Shown here: positions 20,174 to 27,917 of the stretch, piece by piece
How positions within the stretch are numbered: the stretch's first letter is position 1
How the letters are laid out: each line of letters starts with the position of its first letter
Source of the DNA: Streptomyces sp. Ag109_O5-10
GTDB taxonomy: Bacteria; Actinomycetota; Actinomycetes; Streptomycetales; Streptomycetaceae
Direction: 5' to 3'
Assembly: GCF_900105755.1 (NCBI RefSeq)
Contig: NZ_FNTQ01000001.1
Location: forward strand, 4,960,001 to 5,024,000
Length of the DNA stretch: 64,000 nucleotides
Program-made: the position numbers and the translations under genes
Notes under the pieces: generated by a model
What the model was told of the DNA's origin: nothing
Databases searched by the model: none
What the model saw: only the letters and a program-made list of their open reading frames with translations

Positions 20174-20281
20174 GTGTCTCTCTTCGATAACGTCTGCGTG
20201 ATCATTCGGTGGAACCTGGAACGTAGTGGTGTGGGCCGTGCGTTCCTGTTGACGTAGCCGACCACGGGGGTGGCAGCGAGC

Positions 20282-20300
20282 GACGCACACCAGGTGCGTC
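20282..20300 (+). promoter_or_regulatory. Hairpin in the PAP2 leader
   Basis: Perfect 7-bp arms GACGCAC / GTGCGTC with a 5-nt loop lie 30 bp before the PAP2 start. It may be an operator or an mRNA structure; the role is unknown. Confidence 0.35.
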
Positions 20301-20330
20301 CCGGAACGACGACGAAGGGGCCGCAGCGCG

Positions 20331-21023
20331 ATGGCTGTAATCGCCGAATCCGGGTCGAACCCTGACGTCGACCTGCTCTACGACATCAACGGCCTGGCCA
20401 AGGACGCGCCGCACTGGTTCGACCGGGCCATGGAGTTCGTCGGGGAGTACGGGCTGCTGGTCGCGATGGTGCTGCTGGTGGTGTGGTGCTGGTGGTCCGT
20501 GCGGCGCCGGGGTGGCGAGGACGCGCCGTCCACCATGGCCGCGCTGGTGTGGGCGCCGCTCGCCGCCGCGATCGCCGTCCTGGTGAACGTTCCCATCCGC
20601 GGCTTCGTCGAGCGGCCCCGGCCGTTCCTCACCCACCAGGGCGTCGACGTCCTCCTCTCGGGCAAGACCGACTACTCCTTCGTGAGCGACCACGCGACGA
20701 TCACCATGGCGCTGGGGGTCGGCCTGTTCGTCGCCAACCGGAGGTTCGGGGTGGCGGGGATAGGGCTGGCGCTGGTGGAAGGCTTCTGCCGGGTGTACAT
20801 GGGGGTGCACTACCCGACGGACGTGGTCGGGGGGTTCGCCCTCGGTACGGCCGTCGTCCTGCTCCTGTCCCCGCCGGCGACGGCCTTGCTGACGCCGGTG
20901 ATGAAGGCGGTGGAGGGGTCGGCCCGGGTGGGGTGGATCGTGCGGGGGCGGTCGGCGGCCGTCGGCGTGGTGCCGGGGGGCCGGACGCCGGTCGAGGCCG
21001 AGGAGCGTGACCTGGCGGCGTAG
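20331..21023 (+). CDS. PAP2-family membrane phosphatase
   Basis: A 230-residue integral membrane phosphatase with about five transmembrane helices. The acid-phosphatase signature is present: RGFVERPRP, the SFVSDHATIT variant of PSGH with catalytic His, and RVYMGVHYPTDVVGG. Such enzymes dephosphorylate undecaprenyl pyrophosphate, phosphatidate or similar lipids on the outer membrane face. The undecaprenyl pyrophosphatase role (BcrC-like) is the commonest in actinobacteria but is only inferred here. The start follows GAAGGGG. No obvious operon partner. Confidence 0.88.
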   Translation: MAVIAESGSNPDVDLLYDINGLAKDAPHWFDRAMEFVGEYGLLVAMVLLVVWCWWSVRRRGGEDAPSTMAALVWAPLAAAIAVLVNVPIRGFVERPRPFLTHQGVDVLLSGKTDYSFVSDHATITMALGVGLFVANRRFGVAGIGLALVEGFCRVYMGVHYPTDVVGGFALGTAVVLLLSPPATALLTPVMKAVEGSARVGWIVRGRSAAVGVVPGGRTPVEAEERDLAA

Positions 21024-21032
21024 GCGGGGGAA

Positions 21033-21072
21033 GCGCCCCTTTAGGGGCGCGCGGAACTGCGCGAGCGACCCC
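21033..21072 (+). repeat. Streptomyces intergenic repeat element, copy 1
   Basis: A perfect hairpin GCGCCCCT/AGGGGCGC followed by CGGAACTGCGCG, between the convergent PAP2 and flavin oxidase genes. The same core recurs near 27.5, 31.5, 57.0 and 61.5 kb. Here it could also act as a bidirectional terminator. Confidence 0.7.
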
Positions 21073-21112
21073 CACGCACCCGTGGACGCACGGCCCGCCG
21101 AGCCACCCCTTC

Positions 21113-22675
21113 CTACAACCCCTGCGGAGAAGAGAAGAACCGGTTCGGGTCGTACTGCTGCTTCACCTTGCCCAGCTTCGTCACGGCGTCCCCGAAGTAC
21201 GCCTTCTTCCAGTCCGTGAGCGTTGGGTCCGTGTAGTTCTGGTAGGCCGCGCCGGAGGCGTACGGCTTCATCGCGGTGTGCGCCGCGTTCAGCCAGGACT
21301 GCCCGGTGCTGCCGGAGGCCCCGGCCCCCCAGGACACGATGTACTGCGCCAGCATCCGCGACCGGCGGTGCACGAACGCCGTCGCCGTCGGCGAGACCCT
21401 GTTCACCGCTCCGCCCAGCGCCGTGAACGCGATGCTGCCCGCGCCGCCCCGGACGCCGGCGATCTGCCGCAGCGCCGTCTGGATGCCGGCCGAGGAGAGG
21501 GAGCGGTCGAAGAAGTCGGACCGGGCCGTGTACGTCTCGCGGCCGAGCTTGCCCTGGGGGGAGCGGCCGGGGGTGGAGCCGGGCAGGTGGCACTGGGGCT
21601 CGGTGGCGAAGGAGGAGCAGCCGGCGTAGATCTCCATCGCCTCCTCGTAGCCGTGGCGGCGGAGCGAGACGGAGGAGGCGTTGGCGCCGGCCTTGTGGGC
21701 GAGGGCGTCCACCGCGTTCTGGAGTTCGCCGTACGTGCCCATCGAGAAGCAGGCGACCGAGACGCGGGGGCCGCTGCCCGAGTCCTCCAGGTGGAGGGAT
21801 GACCAGATCTCGTCCGGCTGGGACGGGCCCCACTCCTGCCAGGCCTTGAACACCTGCGCCGCCTTCGCCCACGGCCAGGTCAGGTACGCCGTCACCCCCT
21901 GCGGGGTCGGGTGGGTCCTGAACTGCAGCTCCGTGACGACGCCGAAGTTGCCGTTGCCGGCGCCGCGCAGGGCCCAGAAGAGGTCCTTGTTCGTCGAAGC
22001 GTTGGCCACCACCTGCGTGCCGTCCGCCGTGATCAGCGTCGCCTGGGTGAGGCTGTCGCAGGTCAGGCCGTACGCGCGGGACGCGACCCCGTGGCCCCCG
22101 CCGAGCACCAGGCCGGAGACGCCGACCGTGGGGCAGGAGCCCGCCGGTATGGTCACGCCCTTGGCCGCGAGGGCCCGGTACACGTCGATCAGCTTGGAGC
22201 CGGCGCCGACGACCGCCGTACCGCCACTGACGCGGATGCGGTTCAGCTTGGAGACGTCCAGGATGAGGCGGCCGTCGCCGGAGGAGTAGCCCGCGTAGGA
22301 GTGGCCGCCGTTGCGGATCGAGACCTTCAGGGCGTGGGCCTGGGCGTACGACAGGGTGGTGCGGATGTCGTCGGCGTGCGCCACGTAGGCGACCGCCGAC
22401 GGCTTCAGACCGTCGAAGCGGGTGTTGTAGAGCTGGTGGGCGGTGGTCCAGGTGGCGTCGCCGGGGCGGACCAGGGTGCCGTCGAGGGCGTGGGCGAGGG
22501 CCGTCCAGTTGGCCGCGGCCGCCGCGCTGGTGGTCTTCAGCGCCGTACGAGACGATGTGGTCGCGAGTGGCGTCCCGGTCGTGTGGGTCGCGGTGGCGCT
22601 GCCGGAGCTGCACCCCGTCAGTGCGGTCGCCGCGAGGGCGGCCGCCCCGCCCGATATGAAGGTACGCCGTTCCAT
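21113..22675 (-). CDS. Tat-exported lipoprotein, FAD-linked oxidase (BBE family)
   Basis: A 520-residue flavoprotein. The N terminus has a twin-arginine motif (RRTFISGG) and a lipobox ending at Cys22 (ALTGC), predicting a folded, lipid-anchored extracellular enzyme. The PCMH-type FAD domain shows RNGGHSYAGYS (His125) and GSCPTVGVSGLVLGGGHG (Cys181), the two residues that bind FAD covalently in bicovalent oxidases. The berberine-bridge-like C terminus ends YDPNRFF. Relatives oxidise sugars, alkaloids or polyketides; the substrate here is unknown. The ATG at 22675 was chosen because it starts the Tat signal. Confidence 0.88.
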   Translation of the reverse strand: MERRTFISGGAAALAATALTGCSSGSATATHTTGTPLATTSSRTALKTTSAAAAANWTALAHALDGTLVRPGDATWTTAHQLYNTRFDGLKPSAVAYVAHADDIRTTLSYAQAHALKVSIRNGGHSYAGYSSGDGRLILDVSKLNRIRVSGGTAVVGAGSKLIDVYRALAAKGVTIPAGSCPTVGVSGLVLGGGHGVASRAYGLTCDSLTQATLITADGTQVVANASTNKDLFWALRGAGNGNFGVVTELQFRTHPTPQGVTAYLTWPWAKAAQVFKAWQEWGPSQPDEIWSSLHLEDSGSGPRVSVACFSMGTYGELQNAVDALAHKAGANASSVSLRRHGYEEAMEIYAGCSSFATEPQCHLPGSTPGRSPQGKLGRETYTARSDFFDRSLSSAGIQTALRQIAGVRGGAGSIAFTALGGAVNRVSPTATAFVHRRSRMLAQYIVSWGAGASGSTGQSWLNAAHTAMKPYASGAAYQNYTDPTLTDWKKAYFGDAVTKLGKVKQQYDPNRFFSSPQGL

Positions 22676-22874
22676 GCCCGTGCCTTTCGCTTCGGCTGTC
22701 GTGGGACGAGACGGCGTCCGTCGCACACGGGTTCCCGTGCGGTGTAACGAACGCTGTGACGTCGTAACGACTGCGATGGCGAACGGCGAAGAAATGTTCG
22801 GAAAGCCCGCCCGCTGGAACCGGCATGTGCCCTCACCGTAAGCGTTCCGTGACCTAACCGGGTTGACGGCAGGG

Positions 22875-22918
22875 GTTCACCCTCCGTTCACCTATGGCCA
22901 TCGGCCGCTTCACCTGTT
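22875..22918 (+). promoter_or_regulatory. PHO box (PhoP operator) of pstS
   Basis: Direct repeat units in 11-bp phase: GTTCACCCTCC (22875-22885), GTTCACCTATG (22886-22896), a degenerate unit (22897-22907) and CTTCACCTGTT (22908-22918). This matches the Streptomyces PhoP operator. A -10-like CCTAAT follows at 22922-22927, so the box occupies the -35 zone as expected for an activated promoter. The rest of the 364-bp gap to the divergent flavin oxidase shows only a small hairpin near 22735. Confidence 0.88.
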
Positions 22919-23039
22919 CTGCCTAATTTCGGCCTTACCGGGTGCGGTGAGCGGTCGTAAATGCCCAGTCAGGAGGCCCTCACCCACCATCTACTACGCA
23001 CGCCGCCGAAGGTGGCGCCTCTGGAAGGAACCCCCGAAA

Positions 23040-24173
23040 GTGAAGCTTCAGCGCAAGAACCGGCTGCGCGCCCTGTCTCTCGGTGCTGTCGCTGTCTCCG
23101 GCGCCCTGGCCCTGACGGCGTGCGGGTCCAACGACAACGGCAGCAGTAGCGGTTCGAGCAGCAACCCCTCGACCGCTGCCAACGCCAGCTCCATCAAGTG
23201 TGACGACGCCAAGGGTCAGCTGCTCGCCGACGGCTCCTCCGCGCAGAAGAACGCGATCGACGCCTGGGTCAAGAACTTCTCGCAGGCCTGTGGCGTGCAG
23301 ATCAACTACAAGGGCTCCGGCTCCGGTGCCGGTGTGACCGCCTTCACGCAGGGCCAGGTCGCCTTCGCCGGTTCCGACTCCGCCCTCAAGCCCGAAGAGG
23401 TCACCGCCTCCAAGAAGGTCTGCTCCGGCGGCCAGGGCATCGACCTCCCGATGGTCGGCGGCCCGATCGCTCTCGGCTACAACGTCCCGGGTGTCGACAA
23501 CCTGGTTCTGGACGCGCCGACGATCGCCAAGATCTTCGACAGCAAGATCACCAAGTGGAACGACGCGGCGATCAAGAAGCTGAACCCCTCCGCCACCCTC
23601 CCCGACCTGAAGATCCAGGCGTTCCACCGCTCGGACGAGTCGGGTACGACGGACAACTTCACCAAGTACCTGATCGCGGCCGCCCCGTCCAACTGGAAGT
23701 ACTCCGGCGGCAAGGCCTGGCAGGCCAAGGGCGGCCAGTCCGCTCCGCAGTCCGCGGGTGTGGCCCAGCAGGTCAAGCAGACCTCCGGCGCCATCGGCTA
23801 CTTCGAGCTCTCCTACGTCTCGGACGGCGTCAAGGCCGTCTCGATCGACACGGGTGCCAGCAAGCCGGTCGCCCCGTCCACCGAGTCCGCCACCGCCGAC
23901 ATCGCGGCCGCCAAGATCGTCGGCACCGGCAAGGACCTGGCGCTGAAGCTCGACTACAAGACCAAGGCCGAGGGCGCGTACCCGATGACCCTGGTCACCT
24001 ACGAGATCGTCTGCGACAAGGGCAACAAGGCCGACACCCTCCCGGCGACCAAGGCGTTCCTGAACTACATCGCCTCCGAGGACGGTCAGAAGGTCCTCTC
24101 CACGATCGACTACGCCCCCGTCCCCGACGCGATCATCACCAAGGTCCGCTCCACCATCGCGGGCCTGAGCTAA
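23040..24173 (+). CDS. pstS: Phosphate ABC transporter substrate-binding lipoprotein
   Basis: A 377-residue periplasmic-type binding lipoprotein of the high-affinity phosphate transporter. The lipobox ALTACGS gives acylation at about Cys24, followed by a Ser/Asn linker. Phosphate-binding segments are recognisable: DGSSAQKNA, GSGSGAGVTAF, GSDSALKPEE and HRSDESGTTDNF. The GTG at 23040 follows GGAAGGA; longer upstream frames are not signal-like. First gene of pstSCAB, under a PHO box about 120 bp upstream, so it should be strongly induced at low phosphate through PhoR-PhoP. Confidence 0.96.
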   Translation: MKLQRKNRLRALSLGAVAVSGALALTACGSNDNGSSSGSSSNPSTAANASSIKCDDAKGQLLADGSSAQKNAIDAWVKNFSQACGVQINYKGSGSGAGVTAFTQGQVAFAGSDSALKPEEVTASKKVCSGGQGIDLPMVGGPIALGYNVPGVDNLVLDAPTIAKIFDSKITKWNDAAIKKLNPSATLPDLKIQAFHRSDESGTTDNFTKYLIAAAPSNWKYSGGKAWQAKGGQSAPQSAGVAQQVKQTSGAIGYFELSYVSDGVKAVSIDTGASKPVAPSTESATADIAAAKIVGTGKDLALKLDYKTKAEGAYPMTLVTYEIVCDKGNKADTLPATKAFLNYIASEDGQKVLSTIDYAPVPDAIITKVRSTIAGLS

Positions 24174-24183
24174 AGATCCGAGA

Positions 24184-24217
24184 GTGCGGCCGAGTTCCGG
24201 AAGGAGCCCGGCCGCAC
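24184..24217 (+). promoter_or_regulatory. Intercistronic hairpin between pstS and pstC
   Basis: A perfect 9-bp stem GTGCGGCCG / CGGCCGCAC with a 16-nt loop starts 10 bp after the pstS stop; there is no T run. It probably stabilises the pstS message or attenuates read-through, giving more binding protein than permease. Confidence 0.65.
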
Positions 24218-24317
24218 CGTCCGGTGCACCGCCGCCCGGAGCCGCACGCCCCTACGTGTGGGACGTACGGCTCCTCCGAGCCGCCCCACAGGGCGACTCC
24301 GCAGACCGGAGAACCCG

Positions 24318-25328
24318 ATGGACATATCCACGCAGACAGCAGACGCATCTCCCCCGACGCCTCCACAGCCCTCCGCGGCCCAGCGGAAGCGCAACGCGCG
24401 CGGCGCCACCCGGGTCGGTGACCGAGTCTTCCTCGGTCTTTCCCGCGGTTCCGGCGTCCTGCTCCTGGTGATCATGGCCGCGATCGCGGTCTTCCTCACC
24501 TACCGGGCCGCCCTCGCGATCAACCGCGACCACGGCAACTTCCTCACCACCTTCGAGTGGAACACCAACCTCATCCCGCCGAGCTTCGGCATCGCGGTCC
24601 TCGCCTTCGGCACGATCGTCTCCTCGATCATCGCCATGGCCGTCGCGGTCCCGATCGCGGTCGCGATCGCGCTGTTCATCACGCACTACGCGCCGCGCCG
24701 CCTGGCCGGCCCCGTCGCGTTCGTGATCGACCTGCTCGCCGCCGTGCCGTCCATCGTGTACGGCCTGTGGGGCGGGCTGGTCCTCGTACCGCACATGACC
24801 GGCCTGTTCAGCTGGCTGAACGATTTCTTCGGCTGGACCGGGATCTTCTCCTGGGACGGCGGTGCCCCGCGCTCGATCCTGACCGTCTCGATCCTGCTCG
24901 CGATCATGATCCTGCCGGTCATCACCAACGTGAGCCGCGAGGTCTTCCGTCAGGTCCCGCAGATGCACGAAGAGGCCGCCCTGGCCCTCGGCGCCACCCG
25001 CTGGGAGGTCATCCGCATGTCGGTGCTGCCCTTCGGCCGCTCCGGCGTGATCTCCGCCTCGATGCTCGGCCTCGGCCGCGCGCTCGGCGAGACGATGGCC
25101 GTCGCCACCGTGCTCTCCCCGGACTTCGACATCCACGCCAGCCTGCTCAACCCGGGCGGCGGCACCTTCGCCCAGAACATCGCCAGCAAGTTCGGCGAGG
25201 CGACCTCGGACGGCCGTGACGCGCTCATCGCCTCCGGCCTGGTCCTCTTCGTCATCACCCTGCTGGTCAACGGCGCGGCCCGCATCATCATCCAGCGCCG
25301 CGCGGAGTACTCGGGGGCCAACGCATGA
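24318..25328 (+). CDS. pstC: Phosphate ABC transporter permease PstC
   Basis: A 336-residue inner-membrane permease with six or seven transmembrane helices. The ABC-coupling EAA loop reads EEAALALGATRWEVIRMSVLPFGRSGVISASMLGLGRALGETMA, typical of PstC. A hydrophilic 30-residue N terminus precedes helix 1, as in actinobacterial homologues. The start MDISTQTAD is the first plausible ATG. It lies 144 bp after pstS and overlaps pstA by 4 bp. Works with PstA to form the phosphate channel. Confidence 0.95.
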   Translation: MDISTQTADASPPTPPQPSAAQRKRNARGATRVGDRVFLGLSRGSGVLLLVIMAAIAVFLTYRAALAINRDHGNFLTTFEWNTNLIPPSFGIAVLAFGTIVSSIIAMAVAVPIAVAIALFITHYAPRRLAGPVAFVIDLLAAVPSIVYGLWGGLVLVPHMTGLFSWLNDFFGWTGIFSWDGGAPRSILTVSILLAIMILPVITNVSREVFRQVPQMHEEAALALGATRWEVIRMSVLPFGRSGVISASMLGLGRALGETMAVATVLSPDFDIHASLLNPGGGTFAQNIASKFGEATSDGRDALIASGLVLFVITLLVNGAARIIIQRRAEYSGANA

Positions 25329-26383
25329 GCACCGCAGCAGTCGACAGGCGCGCGAGCACCCTGCGCGGTGCCAGCCTCCCCAAGTGGTTCCCCTACGCCA
25401 TCGTCGGCGGGTCCATCGTCCTCGGTGTGCTCATCGGCCTCGTCGGCGGCCTGGACAGCAAGGTCCAGTGGGGTCTGATCGCCGGCCTCCTCTACGTCCT
25501 CGGCACCTACGCCGTCGCCGCCCGCGTCGAGGGCCGCCGGCAGGCCAAGGACCGGGTCGCGACCTCGCTGGTCTGGGTCGCCTTCGTCATCGCCGTGGTC
25601 CCGCTGGTCTCCCTGATCTGGGTGACCGTCTCCCGCGGTGTGAAGGTCCTGGACCCCTACTTCCTCTCCCACTCCATGGGCGTCGTCGCCGACTCCCAGC
25701 CGGGCGGTGGCGCCTACGCGGCCATCATCGGCTCGCTGGAGCAGGTCGGCCTCGCCACCCTGATCGGCGCCCCGATCGGCATCCTCACCGCGGTCTACCT
25801 CGTGGAGTACGGGCGCGGCCGCCTCGCGAAGGCCGTCACCTTCTTCGTGGACGTGATGACCGGTATCCCGTCGATCGTCGCGGGTCTGTTCATCCTCAGC
25901 CTCATGCTGATCTTCGACATGCAGCCGTTCGGCTTCGCCGGATCGCTGGCCCTGGCCATCCTGATGATGCCGGTGGTCGTGCGCTCCACCGAGGAGATGC
26001 TCAAGCTCGTCCCGAACGAGCTGCGCGAGGCGTCCCTGGCGCTCGGCGTGCCCAAGTGGCGCACCATCCTGAAGGTGGTCCTGCCGACCTCCCTCGGCGG
26101 TATCACGACCGGTGTCATGCTGGCCATCGCCCGTATCGCGGGTGAGACGGCGCCGGTGCTGCTGCTGGTGTTCGGCAACCCGTTCATCAACAACAACCCC
26201 TTCGAGGGTGCGCAGTCGTCGCTGCCGCTGTTCATCTACCAGCAGTACGCGAACAGCGCCGGTGCCAACGCGGCCTACGACCGAGCCTGGGCGGCCTCGC
26301 TCACGCTGATCGCCTTCGTGATGATCCTGAACCTGGTGGCCCGCGGCATCGCCCGCTGGAAGGCCCCCAAGACCGGTCGCTGA
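25325..26383 (+). CDS. pstA: Phosphate ABC transporter permease PstA
   Basis: A 352-residue permease whose ATG overlaps the pstC stop (ATGA). It has an N-terminal pair of helices, then the conserved permease core; the coupling loop is LREASLALGVPKWRTILKVVLPTSLGGITTGVMLAIARIAGETAPVLL. IGAPIGILTAVYLVEYG and GIPSIVAGLF are strongly PstA-like. Pairs with PstC; PstB follows 41 bp later. Confidence 0.95.
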   Translation: MSTAAVDRRASTLRGASLPKWFPYAIVGGSIVLGVLIGLVGGLDSKVQWGLIAGLLYVLGTYAVAARVEGRRQAKDRVATSLVWVAFVIAVVPLVSLIWVTVSRGVKVLDPYFLSHSMGVVADSQPGGGAYAAIIGSLEQVGLATLIGAPIGILTAVYLVEYGRGRLAKAVTFFVDVMTGIPSIVAGLFILSLMLIFDMQPFGFAGSLALAILMMPVVVRSTEEMLKLVPNELREASLALGVPKWRTILKVVLPTSLGGITTGVMLAIARIAGETAPVLLLVFGNPFINNNPFEGAQSSLPLFIYQQYANSAGANAAYDRAWAASLTLIAFVMILNLVARGIARWKAPKTGR

Positions 26384-26424
26384 CGCGGCCTTACAGCGAC
26401 CGACTGTCTGGAAGTGAAGAAGTA

Positions 26425-27201
26425 ATGTCCAAGCGAATCGACGTAAGCGGGCTCACCGCCTACTACGGCTCCCACAAGGCCATCGAAGACATCTCGATGA
26501 ACATCGAGCCGCGCACCGTCACGGCGTTCATCGGCCCCTCCGGCTGCGGCAAGTCGACGTTCCTGCGCACGCTGAACCGCATGCACGAGGTCACCCCCGG
26601 CGGCCGCGTCGAGGGCAAGGTCCTCCTCGACGACGAGAACCTGTACTCCGCCAACATCGACCCGGTGGCGGTGCGCCGCGAGATCGGCATGGTGTTTCAG
26701 CGTCCGAACCCCTTCCCCACGATGTCGATCTTCGACAACGTGGCCGCGGGTCTGAAGCTGAACGGCAACTTCAGGAAGAGCGAGCTCAGCGACATCGTCG
26801 AGAAGTCGCTCAAGGGCGCGAACCTCTGGAACGAGGTCAAGGACCGCCTGAACAAGCCGGGCTCCGGGCTCTCCGGTGGTCAGCAGCAGCGTCTGTGCAT
26901 CGCCCGCGCGATCGCGGTCGAGCCGAAGGTGCTGCTCATGGACGAGCCCTGCTCCGCCCTCGACCCGATCTCCACCCTCGCCATCGAGGACCTGATCGGG
27001 GAGCTGAAGGAGCGCTTCACGATCGTCATCGTGACGCACAACATGCAGCAGGCGGCGCGTGTCTCGGACCGCACGGCGTTCTTCAACCTCGCCGCCGTCG
27101 GCCAGCCGGGCAGGCTGATCGAGATCGACGACACGGAGCGGATCTTCTCCAACCCGTCGGTCCAGGCCACGGAGGACTACATCTCCGGCCGCTTCGGCTG
27201 A
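26425..27201 (+). CDS. pstB: Phosphate ABC transporter ATP-binding protein
   Basis: A 258-residue ATPase that energises phosphate uptake. Walker A is GPSGCGKST (residues 37-45), the Q-loop is in VFQRPNPFPTMS, the signature is LSGGQQQRLCIARAIA and Walker B is VLLMDEPCSALDP. The DPxxxxxIExLI and THNMQQAARVSD segments are characteristic of PstB. Length equals the family norm. Last gene of the operon, followed by a strong terminator. Confidence 0.96.
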   Translation: MSKRIDVSGLTAYYGSHKAIEDISMNIEPRTVTAFIGPSGCGKSTFLRTLNRMHEVTPGGRVEGKVLLDDENLYSANIDPVAVRREIGMVFQRPNPFPTMSIFDNVAAGLKLNGNFRKSELSDIVEKSLKGANLWNEVKDRLNKPGSGLSGGQQQRLCIARAIAVEPKVLLMDEPCSALDPISTLAIEDLIGELKERFTIVIVTHNMQQAARVSDRTAFFNLAAVGQPGRLIEIDDTERIFSNPSVQATEDYISGRFG

Positions 27202-27258
27202 GCCGAGGGTGTCACCGACCCCTCGCGGTGCTGCATGGCGGTGCCACCGTGAGGACGC

Positions 27259-27302
27259 AAAAGGGCCCGCCCCTGGGCTTCCGGGGGCGGGCCCGCCCTT
27301 TT
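27259..27302 (+). terminator. Terminator of the pstSCAB operon
   Basis: A long hairpin, AAAAGGGC-CCGCCCC against GGGGCGGGCCCGCCCTTTT, about 60 bp after pstB, with A and T runs on both sides so it could work in both directions. Confidence 0.9.
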
Positions 27303-27451
27303 GTACCCCTCCAGCCCACCCGCCCACCCGACTCGGTTCGCCGAGAGGCGAGGCCGCAACCGGGCGGGGCTGCCGGCCGGCGGCTGCGGGTCTGGGGGCG
27401 CGGGTCTGGGGGCGCGGAAGAGCCGCCGGAGGGTGGGGCCCCCTGTCGTAC

Positions 27452-27508
27452 GGCGGCTGCGGGTGCGTTGTGGCTTGTCGCGCAGTTCCCCGCGCCCCTG
27501 AGGGGGCT
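27452..27508 (-). repeat. Streptomyces intergenic repeat element, copy 2
   Basis: Read on the minus strand: CTCAGGGGCGCGGGGAACTGCGCG, then a segment resembling CAAGCCACAACGCACCCGCAGCC. This is the same family as copies near 21.0, 31.5, 57.0 and 61.5 kb. It abuts the tandem array that follows and shares its GCCCCTGAGGGG core. Confidence 0.7.
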
Positions 27509-27831
27509 GGTGTGTGCGTTGCTGGCGGGGCTGGTGTTTGTTGCCCCTGAGGGCGCTGGTGTGCGCGTCGTTGACGAGGCTCGTGTTTGTGCCCCTGAGG
27601 GGGCTGGTGTGTGCGTTGCTGGCGGGGCTGGTGTTTGTTGCCTCTGAGGGCGCTGGTGTGCGCGTCGTTGACGAGGCTCGTGTTTGCGCCTCTGAGGGCG
27701 CTGGTGCGTGCGTCGTCGACGGGGCTGGTGTTTGTGCCCCTGAGGGGGTGGTGCGTGCGTTGCTGACGTGGCTCGTGCTTGTGCCCCTTGCGGGGGCTGG
27801 TGTCTGCGTTGCTGGCGGGGCCGGTGTTTGC
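27494..27831. repeat. 48-bp tandem repeat array, about seven copies
   Basis: Units begin near 27494, 27543, 27591, 27640, 27688, 27736 and 27783, each reading roughly GCCCCTGAGGGxGCTGGTG, then GTGCGTYGTTGACGAGGCTCGTGTTTG. Units differ at many positions (two alternating subtypes), so the array is old. Because 48 is a multiple of 3, frames stay open on both strands, but no start, ribosome site or coding bias supports a protein. The 716-bp gap from pstB to pit holds only this array, the terminator and the repeat element. Confidence 0.85.
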
Positions 27832-27917
27832 CGTATGGCTGTCTGGCGCCGGGCGGCTGTCGGGGTCTTTCGACCTTGCCGCTGTACGAACCGAGTCGGG
27901 TGGGGGGAAAGAGGCGG

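Noticed and set aside
20202..22826. Minus-strand ORF of about 870 codons across PAP2 and the flavin oxidase
   Set aside because: Most of it is a shadow in a high-GC frame, with Arg/Pro/Gly-rich composition and no domain; the genuine flavin oxidase lies in a different frame.
27494..27831. Tandem array as a possible CRISPR
   Set aside because: Units are contiguous with no unique spacers, the unit is G+C-rich and diverged, and no cas gene is near.
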